A stretch of 35,883 nt of DNA from an uncultured Erysipelotrichaceae bacterium (GTDB lineage Bacteria > Bacillota_I > Bacilli_A > Erysipelotrichales > Erysipelotrichaceae): assembly GCA_902793635.1 (NCBI GenBank), contig CADBEA010000027.1, forward strand, positions 1-35,883, written 5' to 3'. Within the stretch, counting starts at the first letter, position 1; each line of letters opens with the position of its first letter. The notes beneath the pieces are model-generated. The model was given only the letters and a program-made list of their open reading frames with translations, did no database searches and had not been told where the DNA came from. Positions 6,788-14,577 of the stretch are shown here, in pieces. A program made the position numbers and the translations under genes.

Positions 6788-6989
6788 ATGAACGGAAAAT
6801 ACCAGCCCGGACAGAAAGTCTTTCTGACCGGCGGGAACAAGAACCTGATCAAGGAAGCAACCGTTCTGAAGTACACAAGGTTTCTATACGATCCGCTTTG
6901 ACAGCGGTGGTGGTATCAAAGTCAGAGAGTCCAGGGTCTACCCTTCACGTGAAGAAACTGAAGCAGCGATCCTGAATAGATCTCTATAA
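6788..6989 (+). pseudogene. SH3/KOW-like small gene, copy 3, frameshifted
   Basis: The first 31 codons match the intact copy. At the TYR/GLY codons around 6877 two bases are missing compared with copy 2, and the frame then hits TGA near 6899-6901. The rest of the copy, through the EAAILNR-equivalent codons and TAA at 6987-6989, is still recognisable. The indel falls at the same point where copy 1 is split by the MBL gene, and the local sequence (GTACACAAGG) equals copy 1 with its insertion and both direct repeats removed. A longer ORF in another frame here is a shadow. Confidence 0.75.
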
Positions 6990-7029
6990 TCGGGATTTGT
7001 CGAACTCATTTTTGAAGGAGAAGATTGAG

Positions 7030-7509
7030 ATGGTTATCAGAGAGTATACGCAAAACGATATATCAGATATGATTCGGATATGGAATGAAGTAGTTGAGGA
7101 AGGCATCGCTTTCCCCCAAGAAGAGTGTCTGAACATAGAAACGGGCACATCTTTCTTCGCATCCCAAAGTTACACCGGAGTAGCTGAGGAAGAAGGAGTT
7201 ATATTGGGGCTATACATTCTACATCCCAACAACGTGGGCAGATGCGGGCATATTTGCAATGCCAGCTATGCTGTATCGTCAGAGATACGAGGAAGACATA
7301 TTGGTGAGAAGCTGGTTATGGATTGCCTGAAAATGGGCAGAGAACTGGGCTTTCGAGTACTTCAATTCAACGCTGTCGTCGAAAGCAACACCCATGCGCG
7401 GCATCTGTATGAGCGGTTAGGATTTACTCAACTCGGCACAATACCCGGAGGCTTCCGTATGAAGGACGGGCATTATGAAAACATATGCCCTTATTATCAC
7501 GAGCTGTAA
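7030..7509 (+). CDS. GNAT N-acetyltransferase, phosphinothricin-acetyltransferase-like
   Basis: A 159-residue single GNAT domain. Start at ATG 7030 is supported by AAGGAG at 7015-7020; an upstream in-frame codon at 6997 has none. N-terminal MVIREYTQNDISDMIRIWNEVVEEG resembles the Pat/YncA type. The acetyl-CoA-binding loop is RGRHIGEKLV, and the late HARHLYERLGFTQLGTIPGGF segment is typical of motif B. It transfers acetyl from acetyl-CoA to an amine, here unknown. It lies 41 nt downstream of module copy 3 and is probably transcribed from that promoter. Confidence 0.82.
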   Translation: MVIREYTQNDISDMIRIWNEVVEEGIAFPQEECLNIETGTSFFASQSYTGVAEEEGVILGLYILHPNNVGRCGHICNASYAVSSEIRGRHIGEKLVMDCLKMGRELGFRVLQFNAVVESNTHARHLYERLGFTQLGTIPGGFRMKDGHYENICPYYHEL

Positions 7510-7557
7510 TACAACTTCCCGTTTCACTGTGACGACAGAGTGGCTGAAAGAGAAAAA

Positions 7558-7626
7558 ATGATAAGAAAAGTAATGCATCAGGATATCCCTGCCTGTGTCG
7601 ACATAATAAAAAAGAGTTTAATATGA
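7558..7626 (+). pseudogene. N-terminal stub of a second GNAT acetyltransferase
   Basis: An ATG at 7558 opens 22 codons with MIRKVMHQDIPACVDIIKKS, the usual first beta-strand and helix of a GNAT domain, then stops at TGA 7624-7626. The rest of the gene is missing and the ankyrin gene begins 54 nt later. This is a deletion remnant, more evidence of turnover in this region. Confidence 0.55.
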
Positions 7627-7679
7627 TTTGTGAAATTGCCGGAGAAAAAACAAATCATAATTCAGGAAGGTGAAACGAC

Positions 7680-8366
7680 ATGAAAAAACTGTTTACTGCT
7701 ATAAGAGCATCTGACCTTGAAATGGTAAAGCAAATCATTGAAAAGAAACCTGAACTGGTAAATTGTGTTGCAAAGAAGCCGCCTAAGAAGGATGACGGGC
7801 AATCGCCTTTGCAGGTTGCGCTCAAAACGGGAAATACTGCAATCGCCAACTACTTACTGGATATGGGTGCGGATGTGAACTTTATCGAGGATGAGACCTG
7901 CTGCAACGCATGGAGAACGCCGGTGCTTCATGATGCGATCAACTGTGCTGTGATGTCATGCAGGTGGAATACAGATGATAAATATACGGGCTTCCGGGTT
8001 TTCTCGACAAAAGAGAGAGCTGTTGAAGCACTCGCTGTTCTGAAACGAATGCTTGATATGGGAGCAGATGCAAACGCACTTGATTCCTACGGCAATTCAG
8101 GATTAAACCGTTTTGCACTGCAGGCAAAGCAGATATTGCCATCATACAATTATGTGGAACATCGTGAAGGAAAAGATCGGATCTTTACAGAGGAATTGCA
8201 CGAAGATCTCAGAAGTGTGTTGCAGGCATTAAAAGACGCCGGAGCAGACGATTCTTACAAAGCTCCGAATCTCGGTTATTCCGTCAGAGAATTCTGCAGT
8301 GAAGGATCCATTTCGATCCTGTTTGATGAAGTGTTTGGATGCGACATAGCAATTGAGACGATATAG
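7680..8366 (+). CDS. Ankyrin-repeat protein
   Basis: A 228-residue soluble protein with AAGGTG-type RBS before ATG 7680. Repeat units are visible at residues 1-30 (FTAIRASDLEMVKQIIEK), ~43-70 (SPLQVALKTGNTAIANYLLDMGADVN), ~80-90 (TPVLHDAINCAV), ~118-145 (AVLKRMLDMGADANALDSYGN) and ~185-200 (LRSVLQALKDAGADDSY). Ankyrin repeats bind other proteins; no enzymatic domain is attached. AAATCATAATTC and an ACAAATC motif precede its RBS, as after the repeat modules. It is followed by two hairpins. Confidence 0.8.
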   Translation: MKKLFTAIRASDLEMVKQIIEKKPELVNCVAKKPPKKDDGQSPLQVALKTGNTAIANYLLDMGADVNFIEDETCCNAWRTPVLHDAINCAVMSCRWNTDDKYTGFRVFSTKERAVEALAVLKRMLDMGADANALDSYGNSGLNRFALQAKQILPSYNYVEHREGKDRIFTEELHEDLRSVLQALKDAGADDSYKAPNLGYSVREFCSEGSISILFDEVFGCDIAIETI

Positions 8367-8412
8367 ATAGAGTCAGCAAATTCCTGTTTTTCGCTGAATC
8401 ATAGCTTCTATC

Positions 8413-8447
8413 AATCTCCTTTTACATAGCCATGTGGAAAGGAGATT
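8413..8447. repeat. Dispersed CTCCTTTT...AAAGGAG hairpin, copy A
   Basis: AATCTCCTTT (8413-8422) pairs with AAAGGAGATT (8438-8447). The core CATAGCCATGTGG is shared in part with two other hairpins at 16164-16201 and, in inverted form, 35683-35727. The stems are alike beyond what a generic terminator needs, so this is probably a small repetitive extragenic palindrome. Confidence 0.55.
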
Positions 8448-8496
8448 TGAGGAAGACTTCCTGCTCAGGGATTCCATTACGTTATATGTTTTAACT

Positions 8497-8528
8497 GAGA
8501 AGTACTGTACTGAAGTACTTCTCTTTTT
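8497..8528 (+). terminator. Intrinsic terminator downstream of the ankyrin gene
   Basis: GAGAAGTACT (8497-8506) pairs perfectly with AGTACTTCTC (8514-8523), followed by five T. It ends transcription of the plus-strand cassette run. Confidence 0.88.
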
Positions 8529-8593
8529 GATGCTGACTGCAGCGTTGAGGTCCCTCTCATGTACCGTTCACTCTTTAAAGACAAAACCGCATG

Positions 8594-8621
8594 AAAAAGG
8601 ATTCTCTGTCAAAGAGAATCC
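8594..8621 (-). terminator. Intrinsic terminator of the pyrophosphatase gene
   Basis: On the minus strand GGATTCTCT and AGAGAATCC form a perfect 9-bp stem with a 5-nt loop, followed by five T. It lies about 135 nt past the pyrophosphatase stop codon. The rest of the 8367-8755 gap holds no supported gene. Confidence 0.85.
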
Positions 8622-8755
8622 CGCAAATGATATATGTCTGCTTAACCCGGTCAATTTCCACGGCAGTTCTGCTTTTGAACGGGCTGCATACCTGTATTTG
8701 CCGCTATGCTTACTTTACGCAAATATCAACAATCCTGTCGCGCATGAATGCTCGT

Positions 8756-9886
8756 TTATTCGTGTGGATACTGTCCAAGGAAATCGGTCAGTCCCGGCAC
8801 CAGTTTGGTCTTGCGGCCAAGTCCCTGCCGGAAGATATAGGATGTGCCGTCAAACTCATCATAATCCGGGAAGGCTGCTTCAAAGACTTCCTTTGAATGT
8901 TCATCGGCACAGACAATATAGTCAATCTTGACGCCTTCTTCACGGATGCTTACTTCAGCATACATCAGTTCCACATCTTTCTGGCTGTGTCCTTCCGGAA
9001 GTACTTTCGCAAGCCGCTTTGCCAGCTCTGCCGCGTGTTCTTCATCGATTGCGTTGGCCAGTGCAATGCCGAATTTCACGCCGGATGCCTCATAGGACTT
9101 ATAATCAGACAGCAGGATGTCCAGGTCGCTCATTCCTTTATAGGACAGCTTTTCTGCGTATATTGCCTTGTAGAAGCCTGTCGTGTCTTCTACGCCGCAG
9201 ATCCTGCTCAGTGCAGCAACTGCTTCTTTGTCAGCACTGGTGGTGTACGTGGTTGTGAGATTTGCATTGTCGGAAAGGATCGCACCCAGCAGGATATGCG
9301 CTGTAGACTTGTCGATCTCCACGCCGTAGTTCAGATAATTCAGCCAGATGATCGTCGCGGTGGCGCCGATCGGTCTTGCGTTGTAATACACAACATTGCC
9401 GGTCGTAACACTGCCCACGCCATGATGATCAATAATGCCGATGATATGCGCGTCTCTCATACCTTCCGCTGCCTGGCTGTATTCACTGTGGTCTACCAGC
9501 AGGATGTCTTCCCCGGATACATCATCCAGTACCGGCGGTACTTCCACGCCTGCCTGTTCCAGTATATACAGGCTTTCCAGATCCGCTTCTTCTGACAATG
9601 CCGGTTCGGCATGATAGCCGAGGGCATTCATCAGTCTGGCGCAGGCAATGGCACTCACGACAGTATCCGCATCCGGACTTCTGTGTCCGATCACATAGAA
9701 TTTGTCTTTTGTGATATCCAGATGTTCCAGTTCGCTACGGTTCAGCATATGCAGTGCTTCCTGCTCTTTTTCTGCTGTTTCCTTTCCGCTCTGCTGGCCT
9801 TTACTGTAACCAGACGTATAGGATATATAACCGGTTCCCGCCGCCAGCAATACGGCCAGCACGCCCGTAAGTATTTTCTTATTCAT
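8756..9886 (-). CDS. ppaC: Family II (Mn-dependent) inorganic pyrophosphatase with N-terminal membrane anchor
   Basis: A 376-residue protein. The DHH/DHHA2 core is complete: GHRSPDADTV (67-76), DHSEY (131), IGIIDHHGVGS (DHH 152-154), and near the C-terminus QGLGRKTKLVPGL for the Arg-Lys pair that binds substrate phosphate. It hydrolyses pyrophosphate to phosphate using Mn or Co. Members are normally ~310 residues and cytosolic. Here the first ~60 residues are extra: MNKK, a hydrophobic segment at ~5-25, then a hydrophilic linker (SGYSKGQQSGKETAEKEQE). This suggests a membrane-anchored, possibly extracytoplasmic form. A good AAGGAG lies upstream of this ATG, supporting the long start. It is monocistronic. 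Confidence 0.88.
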   Translation of the reverse strand: MNKKILTGVLAVLLAAGTGYISYTSGYSKGQQSGKETAEKEQEALHMLNRSELEHLDITKDKFYVIGHRSPDADTVVSAIACARLMNALGYHAEPALSEEADLESLYILEQAGVEVPPVLDDVSGEDILLVDHSEYSQAAEGMRDAHIIGIIDHHGVGSVTTGNVVYYNARPIGATATIIWLNYLNYGVEIDKSTAHILLGAILSDNANLTTTYTTSADKEAVAALSRICGVEDTTGFYKAIYAEKLSYKGMSDLDILLSDYKSYEASGVKFGIALANAIDEEHAAELAKRLAKVLPEGHSQKDVELMYAEVSIREEGVKIDYIVCADEHSKEVFEAAFPDYDEFDGTSYIFRQGLGRKTKLVPGLTDFLGQYPHE

Positions 9887-10107
9887 ATTCCATTTTCTCC
9901 TTGCTGTCTTTGGATCATTGTATGATTCTGCAGTTCCTGAAACACAGAATTCCGATTCCCTGCTGATTCAGAATGGATAAAACAGAAACCGGAGCTTTTT
10001 TTAGATTCACGATCTGTTTGCAGGCCGTTCATACATCAGAATTCATTATAGTATCCTTTCCTTTTAAGGTCTGCATTAAGATGCAGACAAGACTCCTGTC
10101 CATTGAT

Positions 10108-10208
10108 GATCTGCAGGCGGTATAATATTTCCGGAAGTCATCCTGGAAAAGAACGCAGGATCTGCCCTGCCCGCAAGGAAGCGGCATTCCTGAACAGACA
10201 GAGACAGG
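10108..10208 (+). pseudogene. Repeat-module remnant, copy 4
   Basis: GATCTGCAGGCGGTATAATATTT, with TATAAT at 10121-10126, is near-identical to the copy 3 promoter. The 67-residue gene is then almost wholly deleted: sequence from about 10155 (GCAGGATCTGCC, CGCAAGGAAGCGGC, CCTGAACAGA) matches only its last ~50 bases. The next gene, a GNAT, starts 29 nt later and may use the surviving promoter. The rest of the 9887-10237 gap holds nothing I can identify. Confidence 0.6.
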
Positions 10209-10237
10209 CAAAGAAGAATTTGAAGAGGTAGTGATAA

Positions 10238-10720
10238 ATGCTTCATTTGGAAAAAATAAATGGCAGTAATGTCTGGGATATCCTTAAACTGACCGTATCC
10301 GAATCGCAGAAGAACTATGTTGCGGCCAATGACATCAGCATCATCGAAGCATATACTGCAATTGCTGGAAATGGCTATGCATTTCCGTTTGGTATCTATG
10401 ACGATGAAAAGCCTGTGGGATTTTTAATGATTGGCTTTGACGTCGATGACTATTGGACGGATGCTCCTGAAATCGCAAAAGGAAACTATAATCTCTGGCG
10501 TCTTATGATTGATCAGGCATGGCAAAACAGAGGATATGGGAAAAAGGCGGTTCAGCTTGCACTGGACTTTATTAAATCTATGCCATGCGGAAAAGCTGAA
10601 TACTGCTGGCTGTCGTATGAACCTGAAAATGAAGCGGCACGTCAGCTGTATCAGTCTTTCGGCTTTGCGGAAACCGGTGAAATGGATGGTGACGAACGGA
10701 TTGCTGTTCTGCGTCTCTGA
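10238..10720 (+). CDS. GNAT N-acetyltransferase, BltD/spermidine-acetyltransferase-like
   Basis: A 160-residue GNAT domain. Features resembling Bacillus BltD-type polyamine acetyltransferases are the N-terminal VSESQKNYVAANDISIIEAY, the FGIYDDEKPVGFLMIGFD strand pair, the LWRLMIDQAWQNRGYGKKAVQ acetyl-CoA loop and the final ARQLYQSFGFAETGEMDGDE. It would acetylate an amine, perhaps a polyamine; substrate inferred from family likeness only. GAGGTAG precedes the ATG. It sits directly after a module remnant, as the GNAT at 7030 sits after copy 3. Confidence 0.82.
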   Translation: MLHLEKINGSNVWDILKLTVSESQKNYVAANDISIIEAYTAIAGNGYAFPFGIYDDEKPVGFLMIGFDVDDYWTDAPEIAKGNYNLWRLMIDQAWQNRGYGKKAVQLALDFIKSMPCGKAEYCWLSYEPENEAARQLYQSFGFAETGEMDGDERIAVLRL

Positions 10721-10834
10721 TGCACAGCGCATGCAAAGCAGACTGCCGTTCTGAAATGCACCGTAGGTTTTGTTCGGTTTTTACTCCGCAGATACGTATT
10801 TGCTTATCTATATTGAACAAAGGAGTCACTTCAG

Positions 10835-11584
10835 ATGGAAAACAACACAATACCTGAAAAAAAAGCAGGACTGAGCGGAAATGCACTGAAACTGATTGCC
10901 ATTATTGCCATGACAATCGATCATCTTGCCTGGATGGGAATAGAAACCTATGCTCAGGCAGAAACTCCCGTTCAGATTTCCCTTCATATTATCGGACGTC
11001 TGACGGCTCCAATCATGATTTTCTTTATCGCGGAAGGATATCATTACACACATCACTTCGGAAAATATCTGAAAAGAATGGCAGTGCTGACCGTTATCAG
11101 TCACTTTGCCTTCTGCTATTTCAACCAGTCGGGATTCAATCCCCTGACGAACCTGACATTCAATGCCACCAGCATTGCCTGGCCTTTGATGTGGGGACTG
11201 ATTCTGCTGAAAGTCTGGGATACGGAAAAATGGAATACCTGGCTGAAGGTACTGATCACCATGGCCGGCTGTGTCCTGACATGTACATCGGACTGGAGCT
11301 GCGCCGCACCGCTTGCCATTCTGTTTATGGGGCGTAATTACGGGAACTTCGACAGGCAGATGCTCTGGCTGATGGCTTTCACGGCATTGTATGCTGTTGC
11401 GTTCTTCATCGTACACAGCCACGTCTACGGAATGATCCATATGGCCTGCTGGTTTGCCGTTCCCCTTCTGTATCTTTACAATGGTGAACGCGGAAAATGT
11501 CGGTGGCTGGGCACCTTCTTCTACTGGTATTATCCCGTCCATATGCTGATCATCGGCATCATTTCCCGGCTCTTAGCATCCTGA
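10835..11584 (+). CDS. TraX-family membrane protein
   Basis: A 249-residue multi-pass membrane protein with RBS AAAGGAG. It starts with a short hydrophilic tail then LSGNALKLIAIIAMTIDHLAWMG, the TraX hallmark with the Asp-His pair, followed by IIGRLTAPIMIFFIAEGYHYTH, a set of about seven hydrophobic helices, and a closing TFFYWYYPVHMLIIGII. TraX in F plasmid acetylates pilin; the wider family is related to membrane acyltransferases and is common in Firmicutes chromosomes, where the target is unknown. The His-Asp and Tyr-Pro-His residues expected of the fold are present. Confidence 0.85.
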   Translation: MENNTIPEKKAGLSGNALKLIAIIAMTIDHLAWMGIETYAQAETPVQISLHIIGRLTAPIMIFFIAEGYHYTHHFGKYLKRMAVLTVISHFAFCYFNQSGFNPLTNLTFNATSIAWPLMWGLILLKVWDTEKWNTWLKVLITMAGCVLTCTSDWSCAAPLAILFMGRNYGNFDRQMLWLMAFTALYAVAFFIVHSHVYGMIHMACWFAVPLLYLYNGERGKCRWLGTFFYWYYPVHMLIIGIISRLLAS

Positions 11585-11620
11585 TCGAATGCGTGAATTG
11601 AAAAGAAAAAAGACAGCAGA

Positions 11621-11758
11621 ATGAAAGTGGAAAATGAACATCTGAAGACAATCAGCGGTGACGATGATAGTGGCATTCACGATATCGATGTTCAAAGAGT
11701 ACCCGGCACCCCGGATCTCAGCCTTGATCCTGAACAGAGCCCGATAAATCGGTATTAA
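11621..11758 (+). CDS. Short peptide (45 aa) related to the GG-leader peptide at 15.8 kb
   Basis: ATG 11621 to TAA 11756-11758. It reads MKVENEHLKTISGDDDSG and then IHDIDVQRVPGTPD. This closely matches the protein at 15752-16063 (ELKKEVLKNISGGDDTG, IHEIGVQREP), so both derive from one ancestor. Here the double Gly is Gly-Asp and the zinc-ribbon domain is absent; the gene ends after a Pro/Asp-rich tail. The ribosome site is weak. It may be a decayed or shortened precursor peptide. It lies between TraX and a GNAT. Confidence 0.5.
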   Translation: MKVENEHLKTISGDDDSGIHDIDVQRVPGTPDLSLDPEQSPINRY

Positions 11759-11792
11759 TCTTTCTGCTGACACAAAAATGGAGTTTTATCAT

Positions 11793-12269
11793 ATGATCAG
11801 AAAAGCAGTCAGTCATGATGTATCACGTATTGCAGAAATACTGGTGTTCGTTAAAAGAATCAAATATCGCCCGATTTTTCAGGACGATGATTATTCATTT
11901 GGTGAGCTCCAGGTATTGCCTGTTGCCGCGGAATATTCAGGCCAGGAAATCCTGGATCATATTTGGGTATATGACGACCATGGAATCGTGAAAGGCTTCA
12001 TCCATATAGAAGGAAAAGAAATCAAAGAACTGTATGTTGATTATTTCTTTCAGAACCTGGGGATAGGATCTGAATTGATTGAGTTTGCCAGGAAAGAATA
12101 TGATGTCAGATTCCTATGGGCAATAGAAAAGAATTCAGATGCAATCAGATTTTACGAAGTGCACGGTTTTCTTCTGACAGAAGTGAAAAAGTTCGAAGAA
12201 GGAACTACAGAATATCTTGTCATGATGGAACAGAGAACAGGAAGTCAGTCTTTTAATTCAGGTTTGTGA
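11793..12269 (+). CDS. GNAT N-acetyltransferase
   Basis: A 158-residue GNAT domain. Start at ATG 11793 is preferred because GGAG at 11780-11783 is 9 nt upstream; the in-frame ATG at 11778 overlaps that site. It has MIRKAVSHDVSRIAEILVFVKRIKYR at the N-terminus, a substrate-side WVYDDHGIVKGFIHIEGKEI strand pair, the acetyl-CoA loop QNLGIGSELIEFA and AIRFYEVHGF. Substrate unknown. The next gene starts 8 nt after the stop, so they are likely co-transcribed. Confidence 0.8.
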   Translation: MIRKAVSHDVSRIAEILVFVKRIKYRPIFQDDDYSFGELQVLPVAAEYSGQEILDHIWVYDDHGIVKGFIHIEGKEIKELYVDYFFQNLGIGSELIEFARKEYDVRFLWAIEKNSDAIRFYEVHGFLLTEVKKFEEGTTEYLVMMEQRTGSQSFNSGL

Positions 12270-12277
12270 GGACAACG

Positions 12278-12631
12278 ATGATCAATGAAAGAATACAGAA
12301 CTATATAGATAATCATTCCTTCTGCTCAGAATACCTTTTCAAGGATTGGGAAGCATTCCTGGATTTTCTCTATGAAGAAGGCGGTCGCGTTTCGTCCATC
12401 CTTTGGTGGGAGCACTGTAAAAAGAATTTTCAACATGGATACGGCGGTTATTCCGATCCAGATGATGGGGAATGGATGTATTCTGAGATCTGGTTTCATG
12501 AAGATGGATTTGAAGAAAAATCCCTTGCAGATATAAAGGCTTATATTCATGAAACTAGAGAGCATGGCCTTATTCTTGGTGACAAATACATCAGCCACGA
12601 TTTAGTGCCGTCTTTCTATCTTGCAGACTGA
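12278..12631 (+). CDS. Uncharacterised acidic protein (117 aa)
   Basis: Start at ATG 12278 with GAGG 6 nt before it; an upstream in-frame GTG at 12266 would overlap the previous stop. The protein is soluble, acidic and rich in aromatic residues (FKDWEAFLDFLYEEGG, ILWWEHCKK, WMYSEIWFHEDGFEEKS). No family recognised. It is packed between a GNAT and another acidic aromatic-rich protein at 12655, 23 nt downstream, so the three may form one operon. Confidence 0.6.
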   Translation: MINERIQNYIDNHSFCSEYLFKDWEAFLDFLYEEGGRVSSILWWEHCKKNFQHGYGGYSDPDDGEWMYSEIWFHEDGFEEKSLADIKAYIHETREHGLILGDKYISHDLVPSFYLAD

Positions 12632-12654
12632 CAGATTCCTGTCTGGGAGGAATT

Positions 12655-13554
12655 ATGAAGAAGACGTTGATTTTTTACCGGCCTGAATATGCTGATCTGG
12701 CAATTAAACTGCGCGATAACTATCGTGCACATGATCACGAGGCTGCAGATATTGTTTCAGAAGAGGAACATGGCGATATAGAATACGCCGAAAAAATGCA
12801 GTATGACGAAGCTATTTTTATCGAGGACCGTGATGCCGTTACTGTTCATGATATTGAATCCGGATATACAGACAGACTTCCTGTCTCAGATGTGTTTTAT
12901 AACGATCCAGAAACCGGTTCCCATGAAGGTATCACAAGCAGAGATGCGCTCAACATACTGGCAGATGCCATATCTGATGTAGGATCGTGGTGGTGCTGGT
13001 ATGTGGGTAACGATATGCTTCAACTGGAGTTCTGTGATGTACAGCTCTATGATGAAACAAAAGCCGAAAAAGATACTCATACTACTGATGTTCTGGCTGT
13101 TCGCTTCTATGGTCATGTCTTTGCGGTCTTTCTGGACGATCTGAATGATGAAACCTGGCATGAACGTTTCCGTGATGACGATTCGATCCTTTATCCTGTC
13201 GATACTTATGACATGGCATTCGACGACCATAAAATGGCTGAATCGCTGCTGAATGATTACAGAAACCGCGTTCCCATCAAAGACTTCAAAGGTGCAGAAA
13301 CTCTGGCAGCTTCAAAACACATTCTCTGTGCCCGGTGCGGTGAGGTCAGCTTTATCGTCGGCGGCGATGAAATAGAGATCGCAGGAAAAAAAGGAAAATA
13401 TACGGAAGAAGAAATAGAGCCGTTGTCAAGAAAGTGGTGGGAATACTGGAAAGACTACTGGCGTTTCAGAGGGACGCGTGACGCCTTGCTTAAAGACTAT
13501 GCCTGCGAAGTGACAATTCCTGTGGATAAGAAGGATCCCCAGGGAAACTGGTAG
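12655..13554 (+). CDS. Uncharacterised acidic protein (299 aa)
   Basis: GGGAGG precedes ATG 12655. The protein is soluble and strongly acidic. It begins MKKTLIFYRPEYADLAIKLRDNYRAHDHEA, like a Rossmann-type opening strand and helix. It has a Trp/Cys cluster near residue 111 (SWWCWYVGND), and a CxxC (ILCARCGEVSF) near residue 223 that could bind a metal. The tail is WKDYWRFRGTRD then a short basic end. I do not recognise the family. Confidence 0.6.
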   Translation: MKKTLIFYRPEYADLAIKLRDNYRAHDHEAADIVSEEEHGDIEYAEKMQYDEAIFIEDRDAVTVHDIESGYTDRLPVSDVFYNDPETGSHEGITSRDALNILADAISDVGSWWCWYVGNDMLQLEFCDVQLYDETKAEKDTHTTDVLAVRFYGHVFAVFLDDLNDETWHERFRDDDSILYPVDTYDMAFDDHKMAESLLNDYRNRVPIKDFKGAETLAASKHILCARCGEVSFIVGGDEIEIAGKKGKYTEEEIEPLSRKWWEYWKDYWRFRGTRDALLKDYACEVTIPVDKKDPQGNW

Positions 13555-13620
13555 TACAGAAAGACAGATTCGCGTTTGCCGGGACATCGCTAAATGGACG
13601 TTTGTATGGAAGGATGAATC

Positions 13621-13863
13621 ATGAGAAGAGTCGGAAAGCCAAACGGGAAAGTTACGCTTCTTGATACCTATGATGCAGATCATGACAAACATATCGTGTA
13701 TTCAGTCGGTGTAGACGAAAATGGGCAATACTATTCCGTAGAAGAGCATGAATACAGTATTGGTTCCGCATATTCCGTTGCCAGTGTTTACTTTATTCTT
13801 GAGGATTCCGAGGCAGAAGATCTAAGACGGAAGGCAAGAGTGCTGGGATACTCAAAAGAGTGA
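13621..13863 (+). CDS. Uncharacterised small protein (80 aa)
   Basis: ATG 13621 follows GGAAGGA. The sequence is beta-rich in its first two thirds (KVTLLDTYDADHDKHIVYSVGVDENGQ split over two strands) and ends in a helix (DSEAEDLRRKARVLG). No Cys, no membrane segment and no known family. It is 66 nt after the 299-residue protein and in the same direction. Confidence 0.5.
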   Translation: MRRVGKPNGKVTLLDTYDADHDKHIVYSVGVDENGQYYSVEEHEYSIGSAYSVASVYFILEDSEAEDLRRKARVLGYSKE

Positions 13864-13933
13864 ATCATATTTACAAAGATTCAAGTTTCAGTTTGCAGGG
13901 ACGCAGTTAGATTGGTATTTTCAGGGAGAATAT

Positions 13934-14404
13934 ATGATGCTTACTTTGGTCAAGCCGGCTTTTGATGAGTTGTGGTTCAAAGAAATACTAATGGCAGATG
14001 AAGAGACCATGTCTTATAACGCCAGGTGGGGCGGCACGATCCCATTTCCCGAGGATGCGTGGGAATCCTGGTATGAATCCTGGGTGAGGAATCCTAGAGA
14101 TGATCGGTATTATCGTTATCTGATGAATCCGGAGAATGAATATGTCGGAGAAATTGCGTATCACTATGACAAACTCCGGGATATTTACATCTGTGATGTT
14201 ATTATTCTCGCGCAATATCGTAATCGCGGATACGGAACGGATGCACTGCAGCAATTATGTACAGCGGCAAAAAACAATGGCATTTCGGCGCTTTATGATG
14301 ATATTGCAGCAGATAATCCATCTTATAAACTGTTTTTGAAGAACGGATTCGATATCGAATATCAGAACGAAGAAGTCGTGATGGTAAAAAGAAATATCGA
14401 ATGA
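13934..14404 (+). CDS. GNAT N-acetyltransferase
   Basis: A 156-residue GNAT with GGGAG before ATG 13934; ATG 13937 is equally possible. The N-terminal part carries MSYNARWGGTIPFPEDAWESWYESW, seen in a Firmicutes GNAT group that binds small polar substrates. The acetyl-CoA loop is RNRGYGTDALQQL and the last strand is LFLKNGFDIEYQNEEVVMV. Substrate unknown. It is the fourth intact GNAT within 7.4 kb. Confidence 0.8.
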   Translation: MMLTLVKPAFDELWFKEILMADEETMSYNARWGGTIPFPEDAWESWYESWVRNPRDDRYYRYLMNPENEYVGEIAYHYDKLRDIYICDVIILAQYRNRGYGTDALQQLCTAAKNNGISALYDDIAADNPSYKLFLKNGFDIEYQNEEVVMVKRNIE

Positions 14405-14577
14405 TATGCTGATTACAGATTAATGTTTCTCACTGGTACACAATGCGGACAGAGAAGAAATGATAACGGATCCTGAACGGATACATCATTAATAATACAG
14501 ATGAGAAATGACAGATTACTGGTACAAACAGACCCGGCGGATCTGTATGACGACTTTGATTTTCCGGAGGCAAAGCA

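Noticed and set aside
6775-6975. 66-residue ORF over repeat-module copy 3
   Set aside because: It is a different frame of the frameshifted copy; the true frame starts at 6788.
8434-8931. 165-residue plus-strand ORF across the gap before the pyrophosphatase
   Set aside because: It runs through two hairpins and the antisense of the pyrophosphatase 3' end, with no RBS and a low-complexity, Cys/His-scattered product.
8897-9595. 232-residue plus-strand ORF
   Set aside because: Exact antisense shadow of the pyrophosphatase gene.
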